From NCBI GenBank assembly GCA_037043015.1, contig CM073323.1, positions 7,874,001 through 7,938,000 on the forward strand: a stretch of DNA of 64,000 nucleotides. The letters run 5' to 3'. Numbering within the stretch: position 1 is the first letter of the stretch; each line of letters opens with the position of its first letter. The notes beneath the pieces were generated by a model that was not told the origin of the DNA, made no database searches, and worked only from the letters and a program-made list of their open reading frames with translations. Source of the DNA: Bryum argenteum. Taxonomy: Eukaryota; Streptophyta; Bryopsida; Bryales; Bryaceae. Below, one piece after another: positions 47,629 to 58,619 of the stretch. Position numbers and translations under genes: made by a program.

Positions 47629-48512
47629 ATGGGAAGGAGGAAGAAGAAAGCCACGACGTCACGAAAGCGACGAGATGCTCTACGATTGGCTGAGGCGAAC
47701 GAAAATGCGGTTGAAGAAGAAGATGCAAGCAAGCGAAAGTGGAGGGCAAAGTCCTCAGGTACAAAGGAGTTGAAATCTACCCTTAATGATGCTTTGTTTT
47801 GAGGAAATTGGATGTCAACGAAGAGGAAAGAGAATAAAAATGATGCCATTCATAAAGAGGTGGAGATCGGTCTAGCCCATGCGTTTCCATGTAAAATACA
47901 TCATGTTATCATTCACTCCATGTCACTCCTAACGAGCTTAAATACAAGGGAATCGCGAAGGAGCGCTTTGGTCAAGTAAGTTGACTACTCTTTGCAAGCA
48001 ATCATGTAAATTATTATTTAGTTTGTATCGGTTGTAAGCCAACATCGAAGTGTTGATTTGGACTAATTGAGTTCATTGCATCTCTACAGATTAAGATCAT
48101 CTACAAGGGCTACAGGGCCATCAAGAAGGAGTCTGAGATTCATGGGATTCCACGGAAGCGGATGATGTTGCAGACCAACATCAGAATGGAGGCAGTTATG
48201 GATGCGATTTCGAAGGAGGATGCGGTCGTCGACATGCTCGATGGTGCGAAAGCTGCATGGCGGAAACAACCTAAATTCCACTGATATACTATCAGTGGTT
48301 ATCACACCGGATTTGCATGCCGGGAGCTTTCTAAAGAGTTTCCTAAGGAATTTGACTCAATTAAGGATCTCCTAGAATTTGAGGTCATCCTTGTCTATAG
48401 CCGCGATGCCCAAACGCTTGTTAGAGTCTCCAATGCACTTAACTTGAACATCGTTGAGAAAGTTACTAAAGTGACCTTTAGATCCGGTGCGGAGCTAGGA
48501 AGGGCTCCTTGA
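47629..48512 (+). pseudogene. Unrecognised decayed gene with basic N-terminal segment
   Basis: ATG at 47629 opens MGRRKKKATTSRKRRDALRL, very basic like a nuclear signal, then EEDASKRKWRAKSS. Further right, NELKYKGIAKERFGQ ends at a GTAAG donor (about 47979). After an acceptor at about 48090, IKIIYKGYRAIKKESEIHG and KRMMLQTNIRMEAVMDAISK follow. That frame stays open to about 48512, interrupted by one TGA at about 48282 (QPKFH-stop-YTISGYHTGF). The pieces suggest a multi-exon gene that has lost its frame. I do not recognise the family; a DNA-binding or transposon-derived protein is possible. Confidence 0.35.
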
Positions 48513-49101
48513 AAGCGTGCGAATTGGCCTGAGCTTCACAGTGGTGGATTGGACTGAGCTTCACAGTGGTGGATGGAAACCTTCACCAGCGTTTGAGGTA
48601 TATTTCTCTAACTTTGATCGTGTTTGGAGTGTCACTAAGAGAGTGAGATGTGAGTTGCCCAGTCAATAGGAACCATCATGTTGTCTTGTATCATATTTGG
48701 TCATTTTATAGCTATCCCGTTGCAGCCGACATAGTTGCTATTTGTTACTCTGAATTTAACACACCTTTTCTTTTCTTAACTTTTCTATTGAATACCCTCT
48801 ATTACAAGCGCCTTTCTTGGAATGTATGCAAGCTCGACCAAGTCCTTGTTGAGCTAAGCCCTCTCTCTCTCTTTGTAGGACTCCTACTGGTGGGTACTTC
48901 ATGCCTGCCATTTCAATGAGACTTCACCTTATCAAGCTCAACTATTCCTAATGTTGCTACATATTCCATATTCCCCCCCCCTTCATTTATCTTTTACATC
49001 AGTTTGACTTTGTTAGTGATTACATGAAACATTCTCATAGACCTGGCAAACTGCACTACAAAGTTACACATGCTTTTAGGTATGGGGTTACTCTCTAGAA
49101 A

Positions 49102-49500
49102 GAGTATTCCTAGTAATCTTTTCCTCTTGATTTATATCCGTTGCGAGCAGAAACTACTAAGTTGTATATACGTGTAAAGTACAAGATTCAAGCTCATAGA
49201 GGTTATTCCTAATATTTTGCTCCTGTGTATGGTTATCGAGTGCGAGCGGAAACTGTGATGTTGCACATGAGCGAGAAGCACGACATAAAGCTAATAGCAA
49301 GTATTCTTTTGTACTTGATGGTTACTAGCTCCATGCTCACAATACAAAGTTGCAATTGAAGGGGAAGTACGAGATTGAAGCTAATTAAAGAGTATTCCTA
49401 CTGTTACTCCTCTCTACATGGTTATGGCTATGAACCGACTCTATGAAATTCCACATGTCTTCCTCTACAGGATTCAAGCTGATACAGAATATTCTTTGCA
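49102..49500. repeat. Diverged tandem array, unit about 97 bp, 4+ copies
   Basis: Units start with (A/G)GTATTCC at about 49103, 49202, 49301, 49391 and 49489 (spacing 99, 99, 90, 98). Each carries a GGTTAT or CGTTGCGAGC type middle, then GAAACT-TGATGTTGCA and GATTCAAGCT-ATA toward the end. The units are strongly diverged, hence old. No coding sense. Confidence 0.55.
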
Positions 49501-50797
49501 ACATGATTCTAAATAATTAGTATCCTAAACTCTATGATGTTCCATGAGAGCAACTTGTATGTGACCACTCAATTCAAAATTTAAATGGAGATAAAACAAT
49601 ATTCCTTATGTTTATATATTATTGGTTTAGTTTTTCATACCTTGCATTTTTGGCATTTGTCACATGGCAACCAACTCATTTTTGGACAATCTATTTGTTC
49701 ATAATTAGTTAAGTATCCGTTATGCACTCATACCATAAATCTTAGAACTAAAACCTGAAATATCTATATTTTTTACAATGGTGAATTTTGATTTGCCATT
49801 GTAATCATATAAAGACTTCAAGAAAATATATCAAAACCAATGACTATTTAGTACACATTCTATAGTACATATCATAATAAGCAACACATAGTAGATTCAA
49901 TGAAATATTACAATTAGTGTTATTTCAAATTATTTACATTGGTTATCAAAAGCATAGTGTAAAGATTGTGACCAAGTCTAACAACTCAAATAAACCTCTG
50001 ACACCTCACACCATGAGAGCATATTGAACCAAACTAAATAAACATATGGACATATCAATATTTAACCTTCTTGTACGACTTGTACAATGGGAAATTCAAG
50101 CAACACTACATTGTGTAGAGGTCCCCTAATAGTTGATTTTTCTCTGCTCAGAAGCCTTCTCCAATTTGAATAGAAAACTTCCAATTTCACACTTTGAATA
50201 AGAAGTTCCATAAAAAAATAAATACATGTAATATTAGTAGTGAATATTCCTCCACATTCTATGCACTACACATAAATAAATAAGAACACCAAACCCTTGT
50301 AGGCCTGGCATGAATAAAATGCCCGTTCACTACCCCTGATGGTATGCCCAAGAATATAACAACAATGACATAGGACTATGCACTACAACTAACAACCATA
50401 CGCCACCATGAATACTATGAAATTTGATCCTTTTTCTAAACCCTAGGCTCTTAAACCCATTACTTTAAGGGAAGACGGAGAACCTTTCAAGTGCCAGCAC
50501 CGGGCGGAGAAGGCCAGGTCACGGGGGTTTTAGGGGCGTTATGGCCGGACGTCGACACTTTTGAGGAGCAAATCACGATTGAGAAGCCAAATTCTGCGTG
50601 TCGGTGTGCGAACCTGTCATCATACTGTTCAATTGCAGCAGATGACAAAAGCCCGCTTGAATCATTTGATTGAATCTCCCATTAGGTTTAGCAGATAGGA
50701 AGAAGACCCTCAGTGAATGCTCTTCTTCTCCTTCTTCTTCCGTTTCCAGTGCTGCAGGAAGAATAATTCTCAAAGTTTTCCAAAGCAAGTGTTCGCT
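49501..50797. other. AT-rich spacer and 5' flank of the next gene
   Basis: No gene is supportable. The last 300 bp become GC-richer with pyrimidine-rich CTTCTTCTCC tracts typical of a plant 5' UTR. Confidence 0.45.
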
Positions 50798-53516
50798 ATG
50801 GAGTGGCTGCCGCTTCTTCTCGTGGCTGCCCTTGTCTCTCTTCTCACTGTCCAGATCAACGCGAGCACGTGTACGAATTCCGCCAATTCCGACGCTTGCT
50901 CATGGTCTGCCACTACCAACAAGAAGAAGTATAGCTTCAATCTTGCCACTCCGATCAAATCTTTCCCTCACGGAATTCTCAGCGAAGACGGGTACGCCTT
51001 CGTCCGTTACTTTGCTTGTGGGAATTCTCATTGGTAGCAATAGCTGATTGATTGCTTTGGAGTTCTGGTTTGAAGGTTTTACAAGGTTATCACGAAATCG
51101 AGCGAGGGCGAGGCCGTGACTTACTGGTTCCAGGTACGTAGTGCCATTTTGTTGTATATCTTCTCTTAGGGTTTCTTGAATCTTGTTTCTTGTTTCTTTC
51201 GCCATATGAATACACCTTTGCTTGCCTTCCAGTTGTGTGAGCATATGAAGTTCAACTTTAATCCGCCTCTCTGTGAAAATTGTGAGGTATGTACTCAATT
51301 CGATGTACCAGTTTTTTGTAGTCTTTACAACTTCTGCAGGCTTTGTGTTTATTTCTATGACAACGCGTTTGTTTCAAGTATACCGTGGAATGCTGAGGTG
51401 AACACTTTGATCAGGCTTGCGGTGGTGCAGAGCATTGTGGTGAAACCTGCAGTGCAATCATGTCTTCTGCTTATCCAGGTTCGTCGGCCATCTTCTGTTA
51501 GTCTGAATTTCAAGAGACGGGGGTAGTAAATGGACTTGATTGATGGAGTCCTACTCAATTTAGAGCTTTTTTACTGTATGTATAACACCAAAGATCATCC
51601 CCAGGAGCTCCTAACTAACACCAAAGATCATCCCCACGAGCTCCTAACTTTGATACGAGGTTTATTAAGAACTATGAAGTACTTTGTTTCACTTAGTATG
51701 GAATTTGTATCACAAAGCAGCCGATTTCTATCATTTGAACGAGAAATATTGTCGTTATGGAGATGCTCATTGTGAATATTGTCTTGGTGACCACATGCTC
51801 GATTTGAACTAGATCAAGGATGCCTCGCAATGTTGGCTACTATTTTCTTAGCTTATGCACGAAGTTTCTGTATCTTGTCGAGACTGTGTCATTGTTGAGT
51901 TGACCGCAAGTTCTGTACTTTTATATTTCCAGGTTTTTCTGTGTGTACCACTCTTGGTTTCCCTGGGAACGTGAACTACTCCTTAATAGGTACGGGTTCA
52001 TGTGCATTGCTACTTTTTGAAGGAAGAACAGTACATTACTTCCTTGAAGGGCGATTTTGATGGATCTTTTTTTCAGATCAGAACAAGCCAGAGCAAGGTA
52101 TTCGAGTTACTATGACCTCATGTAGTCAGCAGTCGAAGCCGGATTGTACATTCTCAGTGTTGGTGCAGTGCAGCCATTCTGGAGTTCAGGTACGTACTTT
52201 AGTTTGCTACCGTATGAGTTGACACCGATATGACTAGTGTGTGAAGTAAATTAGATATCTAGTATCATAGACTGGGATTAAACTCAGTTATTTCATAAGC
52301 TTGTCCTAGTAATCATCTGCTAGGAGGAGCATAATTGAGTACTTGATGGTGCTACTGTTTTCTTTCTCTTTGTGCAGATTCCGACTACAGTGACAAATAA
52401 AACGGCAGGAGGTTGTGACTATGTACGCTGCTAACCCTTGTTATTTGCTTGTTGATATTATTTTCTCATGTTTGAAGTGCTAGCACTCGAAGACTATGTC
52501 TTAATAACTGCGTGTTTTTATAAGTTAAAGCGAAAGTATTCTGTACCAGGACCTTGATTTATTTCAATTTTTTTCTTGGGGCTTCTGTTTTTGCTGACCA
52601 TTTGACGGATGTGGTTTTTACTTTTGGACAGGCTTAATGAAGGTTTTGGATCATCTCTAACGCGTGTTTGCCTTATCTTCTGAACAGGAGACTATCTTAA
52701 GACATCCTGCAGGTTGCCCAGTAGTGACGAATGTGAGTAAAGGAGGATGGGGCTGGTTCGGTACCCTACTTTTCTTGTAAGTCCTTCATCATTTGATGTT
52801 TAACGGCTCTCAGTTAATTTTCTTTTCTTGATGATATGTGTGCAACTCAAACCCTGTGACACACTATGGAAAATGAAAACCTTGGCAACCTTTTCCTTTC
52901 AGGCCTGCTATCATTTTTCCTTTTTTTTTCAATCTTGTACCTGGCGGCTCCGAAATAATGCAGACAGATTCACTAACTTCAGAAAATGCATGTGCAGGTT
53001 GGTGCTTGCATTTGTCGTGTACATGGCTGTAGGCATCGGTTATCGTGTGACTGTCCTGGGTGTAAGCGGTATTGAGGTAACTACTTTCCCTCTTTGTCAA
53101 TACTTACTCAGGTTGAACGTGGATTAATCCTAAATACAATGTAAATCATCTGTGCTGATGCATGAAGCTGTCTTTGCAGGCAATACCAAACCTAGACACA
53201 TGGCGTGCCCTTCCATCCAAGATTCAGGTAAGCCTTTCAACTCAACCCCTATAAGTCTTCGTTTTCGAAAGTGATTCAAACCATCAAGCAGGTTGCTAGT
53301 CACTATGGAAGCTGACCATTTGAGCAAACCACTTGTCGTTCTATTGTTGTCAACAGTAATGACAGAATCCTATGAAGCTGATCTGTGGTCTTTTTGCTTG
53401 TTCTGATGCTATTTTGATTGTTTCTTGTGCAGTTGTTCATAGAGTATATTGTAACGCAATGCATGGGAGTCTACTACCGCTTCACGGAGAATTCATATAC
53501 ACGAGTGAATTCGTGA
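50798..53516 (+). CDS. ATG27/mannose-6-phosphate-receptor-like (MRH) type I membrane protein, 11 exons, 294 aa
   Basis: Endomembrane protein of the ATG27/MRH family, implicated in Golgi-endosome sorting and autophagy in other eukaryotes. Exons: 50798-50991, 51076-51133, 51233-51286, 51415-51478, 51933-51989, 52077-52189, 52378-52422, 52688-52776, 52998-53076, 53180-53227, 53433-53516; all GT-AG, in frame. A signal peptide (EWLPLLLVAALVSLLTVQIN) is followed by a Cys-rich lumenal domain (LCEHMKFNFNPPLCENCE, CGGAEHCGETCS, GFSVCTTLG, SCSQQSKPDCTFSVLVQCSH). One transmembrane helix follows (WFGTLLFLLLVLAFVVYMAV), then a cytosolic tail with GYRVTVLGVSGIEAIPNLDT-W and a final Tyr-containing YTRVNS. 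The Met at 50798 is chosen because it starts the signal peptide; upstream codons in the same frame lack one. Confidence 0.85.
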
Positions 53517-54194
53517 AGGGCGCACTCTATGATAATGTTGATTATTTGTTACGAGCGGTTCATTTTTATTTTCTTGGTTTTCTTTTCTGTTTGCCAAAAT
53601 GTAAAGCAATGTTCTATTACAATGGAAAAACTGGTAGACTATTTACATTTGTGTTCTTGACCTTCCAAAGTTAGTTTGGCGAACTGCTTGAAATGATACG
53701 TTGAGGATTTTGTGCTCGGTGCTCAAGACAAGCATGTTGTTGTATTGTAGATTGGTTTGTTGCAATGGGGGCGCTTTTGACAATGTGCATGTTTTAAAGA
53801 AAAGGTCCAATTGAATAGGGGAGTCCTTTCTGAGGAGGAGACCGACCGTACGAAATATCCTTCTGAGCCAATCTCCTTTCAAGCCCACTGTACAAATAGA
53901 TGAACGTATTGGATGGATGAATGAGATCTCCATTGCCCTCAGTCATGGACCAATACCCCACAACGCTCGATATAAATCCCAGTAAGCCCAATCCATCGTT
54001 GAGGTAGGAGAAAAATTGAGGAGCTCAAAAGCCCAATCCATCATTGGTTTATGAACCTGATTATATTCCGATATTATTCATGTTCCTCTTTACCTTTCTT
54101 TATTCTAGCATCTATTACATTATTTTAGCTTTAGTAAATATGCTTGGGTTCGAATTCAATGTACTATAACCTGCGGAGATAGCCAGGATGTCCA

Positions 54195-55206
54195 GTGAAA
54201 TTGACTTTGCGAGGATGGGTATGGTTTTTTGGGGGAGCCTCACACGAGACTGATTCACTTCACATCTGTGCAACATCAAGGAGCTTCTTCTAGTCTGCAA
54301 GCACGTCAATGTGTCGGTACTGAAGCGGCTCGATGAGGCCGTGCGGGATTTGTACGCGAGTCGGAGGATTCATTATCGCCCAGGATTCCATAGAATGACA
54401 CAATCTCTGGTAGACTGAGTTGGAGAAATTTCAGCGATATCCAAGATCGAACATCATTCTAGCCGGCTGGGTAAGTCCCGAGTGGAACGTAGTCCTGCCT
54501 GCAAGCGATTGATTTGAACTCTATGGACATTGTTGTCGAAGTGGCATGGAGCGGGTGCAAGTGCTCTGTTGAGTAATATGTGTTGCGTAAAATCTCTTAT
54601 GGTTTCCGATGGCAGTTTTCACTCTTGAGATTCGAACTGAGAGCTTGAAGAATATGGACTGATGTGGATGGCGGAACTGGATCATGCAGAGGAATCGGAG
54701 CAGCAGCGGCAATCCGAACCGGAGCCGATAGCTACCAGGATCAAGAGGCAAGGAGATGTGGAGTTGGTCTTTGTTTGGCTTTGTGTCCTGGTTTGGATTA
54801 ATTTTGAGGGTTGTTATATTAGTCCATTGATCATTCTCTCATTTGTTTGTTTGTGCCTTACTCTCACTGCAATAGAGTTCACGCGTGAGGAGGATTGGAC
54901 TCCTCAAAATTTCGGGAGTTGCTCTTCTCCACGGAATGTGTTTGTGCCTTACTCTCACTGCAATAGAGTTCACGAGTGAGGAGGATTGGACTTGTCAAAA
55001 TTTTGGGAGTTGCTCTTGTCCATGGAATGTATTGCCATTATTGTGTGTTGTTTTACTCTCCACTCATTCAAAGCTTGTTGGAAGGTGAGAGAATTGAGTT
55101 GGAGACTACACAAGGGCATTGGAATCAAGTGAAGGACAAGATTGTTCTTGAGGTGGAGAGAATAGGGGAGGAAAACCGCAAGTACTTTGATGAGGTATTG
55201 ATGAAA
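54195..55206 (+). pseudogene. Truncated relative of the kinase genes (copy F), plus strand
   Basis: A plus-strand copy with the same exon order as the minus-strand cluster at 8-24 kb. The helical leader (about 54200-54420) contains GMVFWGSLTRD-stop-FTSHLCN then LLLVCKHVNVSVLKRLDEAV and RDLYASRR. The Cys-rich exon contains VWINFEGCYISPLI ... GSCS. The pre-kinase linker contains GERIELETTQGHWNQVKDK and GEENRKYFDEVLMK. It stops matching at about 55206, just before the glycine loop, so no catalytic domain remains. A stop codon in the leader, a 91-bp tandem duplication and a frameshift also break it. Confidence 0.65.
54850..55031 (+). repeat. 91-bp tandem duplication inside kinase copy F
   Basis: TTTGTGCCTTACTCTCACTG begins at 54850 and again at 54941, and the two 91-bp units differ at only a few positions. 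Because 91 is not a multiple of three, the duplication shifts the frame. Confidence 0.85.
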
Positions 55207-55892
55207 TATGGGAGTGACTACAACAGACTGCTTGTACCCTATGTCTCAATACTTAGAGGAATTGTTTTGATCAATTCCAAATAAGTTCAAATACAACAAC
55301 TTTATTGGCCCTTTTGATCACCTCCCTACAATCTATGGGGTCCATGTAAGTTCAAATACAACACTATATTGTGTTGTTTGATGACCTCACTACAATATAT
55401 GAAGTCTTTGATGACCACATTACAATACTTTTCCACTCGTTCTATTTCCATATTCACCAATCACAAATCGAAGGAGCAAAATGCCGACTAGCATCTTCAT
55501 GACATGAACAACTCATTATTTAAAATTTAATTGTACATCAATAACGCTTTTAGTTGATGAAAACAACTTTTGATGCTTCAGCAACTTCTTACTCATTGCA
55601 ATTCTCATTATCATCAAGCTCTAAGCTCTAAGCGTGGGATTCTTGATGGCTTAAGTCCAAAAGATGATGTGATCCACTTATGGGCTACCCGTTTCAAACC
55701 CCATGGGCATTCAAGGGTAAAAAGCTACAATACCTCTAACAACTACATATGAAAAGCCTGCAAAGGCTCAAAAATATCATGACTAACTTCACTACCCCAA
55801 CTAGAAGAACTAGACATTGGGATAAAAAAATAGGTAGAAACAAGTATAGTTATCAACATCTAGATAAGTATCTACATTGTAAGTCCCAAGAT
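55207..55892. other. Spacer between kinase copy F and the phosphatase gene
   Basis: Contains a short duplication (AAGTTCAAATACAACA at about 55284 and 55345) and otherwise nothing recognised. The right part is probably the 3' UTR of the phosphatase gene. Confidence 0.4.
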
Positions 55893-58619
55893 TTAGATGA
55901 ATTCTGCTATGCCAGCCACAAGTGCTTGTTTCAAGTGTGCATTCGATGAGCCCACACGATTTGCCATCAAGTTGAACTCTCCTCCAGACCTGCGATCATC
56001 CACAATGTTAAACCTCAATTGGCAATTTCACATGTATCATTTCGGATTGCATTGATATTGGAGCTCATTTCTCCTGTGAAATCCACCATTTTGTAAGTTT
56101 CTTGGAATAGTAAGCCAACTTGATAGAAAAAATTTTAGTACTAAAATTCGAAGCACCAATTTATGCACAAATTGTAGCATGGTTTATGAGGTGCTCACGG
56201 ATCGAAGATTTGTCCACCAGCTTCTTGTACGATCAGGGCTCCTCCAGCCACATCCCTGCAATGAATGACTTGATCAGTGAAGACTTTTAAGATAATCCAA
56301 ATTTTTGATGAATTTTAATATCATACAATGGTTGTAAAGTGTACTTTTCCCTTCCTTTGCTCATTAAGAAGAGAAACTCCAACCTATTTAGAGGCCGGCG
56401 TAAATAGAGTGTTTGTTCAACCTATTCTTGGATGTATGCCCGGAGATCATCACACCAATGGCGGGATTACTAACCCCTCTCGGGGTGAACACTATGCTAG
56501 TTCTTAGCTAGCCACTCGTGCCTTCGAGATAATCTGACATGGTACTCTCACAAAGGACTTTGAGGATCCCATACAACAAGGTTCAAGAATCCCCCACCGT
56601 AGTTGAGTGGACTGTGGTGGTGAGTACCACATCGGCATGGAGAATAGCACCCACAACCTCCTCATTGAGAGCCACCAAGCCAAGGTTTGTGGTGCCTTTG
56701 TCTATCCTCTATCTATTCTTTCTTTTTCGGTGACAAGCCGCAGATTTAAATGGTTGATTGCAGTGAATGAGGGAGGGAGGTGCTTACCATGGACCACCAA
56801 ATCCAATCTCGTAGAACATGTCGAGCCTCCCACACGCAACGCCACACAAATTCATGGCACATGATCCACTCAGCCGCACCGACCGCACCTACAACATCAA
56901 TGTCACCCAAGTTAGCCATGATACGCAAAACTTCTGTAGGCAAAACTTCTGTAGGCAAAACTTCTGTAGGCAAAACTTCTGTAGGCAAAACTTCTGTAGG
57001 CAAAACTTCTGTAGGCAAAACTTCTGTACATAGGCAAAACTTCTGTAGGCAAAACTTCTGTAGGCTTTGTTACCACTTTCTACTATGTGATCCACCATCA
57101 TTTCTTCTTTTCCATTGCAATCCACCATAGCTTTTTTCAAATTGCACCACTTTGTAATTCCAGATACTCCATTTTCCGGAAGTGAGGATTGAGAAATCAT
57201 GGGTACCTGGAAGAGCATGCTGTTGATCATGTTGGTGGTGCGATCTACCGTCTTCTTGTCACGCTTTGTTCCCACCTCCGTCGCTAGAATTGCGTTTCCT
57301 ATCAACTCTTGGTCCGAAACTGCAGCACCATACCCCACAATCACAATTGGTGCCATGCCCTCAGCCCTAAAATGTAACCACGCTCTGAAAATCCTCATGT
57401 CCGTGAAAGAATCAGGGTGTGTGAACTTATTAACTAGACTCGTATTTCATGGGCGTGTGCCCTAATTGTGATCCGAACCCATGTTTACGGTAGACATAAC
57501 TTCGATCTAATCAAAGCCTCACAACAGACCGTCTCTATTACTCTCATCGTATTGCCAGACGAATGTGTGTTTACAGTGATCAAGTCAAGTCTCTGAGGAG
57601 GAGATTGCAACTCAAATGAGCATCCTCTAATGAAATTGCAAAAGTGAACTTCAATAAGCAACTTCTTACTTTGTTCATTGCAATCTCTAAATCATATGAT
57701 TCATCTCATTCGGATAGATTCCTCTCATTCGACAGCATTTCTATCCATATCGATAGTCACTGATTTGTATCTCGCAGTGTAAGGAAGGAAGGCGGCACGT
57801 ACCGTAGATACGTTGTCCATTCAAGTAAGCGCCCTGGCCTTGAAGGGCGGTGAAGAGCTCATTCATAATAGGGTTGTACACGACGCCCACCACAGGAGTT
57901 TTGTTGATGACAAGGGCAATGGAGACGCACACGAACGGGAATTTGTGAACGAAGTTGGTGGTGCCGTCCAATGGATCCACCACCCATGTGGGTGCGTCTG
58001 TCAACGCTGGCGTCCCATTCTCAGCCGACGTCTCTTCTCCGATCAACTGCACAAAAAATTATTCCACACTCGAATCCGATCCCTTCTTCCAACTCACAAA
58101 GTAAAAGAATTCGACAAAATCGAATATGAAAAATGATACTTCGTGGGAAGGGAATGTGAGCTTGAGTTGCGTGAAGATCAACTCCTCGCAAGCTTTGTCT
58201 GTCTCCGTCACCAAGTCCACCTATCAATCAAACTCCCCAACAGCAATTAATCAGTTCCGTTGTCCGATCAATAATGGTTTGAATTTCGTGGACTAGCAAT
58301 TCTTCTGAGAGGAAGATGTAAGCTCACCATTCCCTTGTGTTCGACGTGCTTTGCGCTATGGAAGCTGTTCAAAATCACCTGCAGATTGCCACGAGTGAGT
58401 GTTCCGCCATTCATCACCAAGCAGGTGCAATACGAATAAAGATTAGAGAGAACTGATTACCTGTCCTGCTTTCTTGGCGGCGTCAATAGCAACAGCTAAA
58501 CACGCCTCCAGATCCTCTGCATTACCAACTGGGATCAGGATTTTTATTACAATCAATCGAATGTAAAAAAAGCAAACTGTCAGGCCACAGCACAACATAC
58601 CAGACTGTTGAAGACCCAT
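55893..58619 (-). CDS. VTC4: Inositol/L-galactose-1-phosphate phosphatase, VTC4-like, 9 exons, 276 aa
   Basis: Mg-dependent phosphatase of the IMPase family. Plant VTC4-type enzymes hydrolyse myo-inositol-1-phosphate and L-galactose-1-phosphate (inositol and ascorbate synthesis) in the cytosol. Exons on minus: 58601-58619, 58461-58528, 58328-58378, 58140-58220, 57803-58046, 57207-57319, 56788-56888, 56199-56255, 55893-55989; in frame throughout. Metal-site motifs are all present: [18 protein letters not shown] and FGGPWDVAGGA. Family landmarks include [49 protein letters not shown] and [20 protein letters not shown]. Length matches the family (about 270 aa). The start encodes [23 protein letters not shown]4 rather than IMPL1/2 is inferred from overall resemblance and the lack of a transit peptide. 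Confidence 0.85.
56371..56615 (+). repeat. Dispersed repeat, copy 2, in an intron of the phosphatase gene
   Basis: AGAGAAACTCCAACCTATTT, GAGGCCGGCGTAAATAGAG, CCCCTCTCGGGGTGAACACT, CCACTCGTGCCTTCGAGATA and CCCATACAACAAGGTTCAAG match the minus-strand order of the copy at 3395-3690. It sits between the exons ending at 56788 and starting at 56255, antisense to the host gene. Confidence 0.6.
56925..57063. repeat. 15-bp VNTR, nine units, in an intron of the phosphatase gene
   Basis: Nine copies of GCAAAACTTCTGTAG start at 56925, 56940, 56955, 56970, 56985, 57000, 57015, 57034 and 57049. Eight are perfect; the unit at 57015 carries a 4-bp change/insertion (GTACATAG). The intron is 56889-57206, so the array fills nearly half of it. 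Confidence 0.9.

Noticed and set aside
50670-51047. A 125-codon frame overlapping the first exon of the ATG27-like gene
   Set aside because: Different frame from the signal-peptide-encoding exon; the latter gives a coherent 11-exon family protein.
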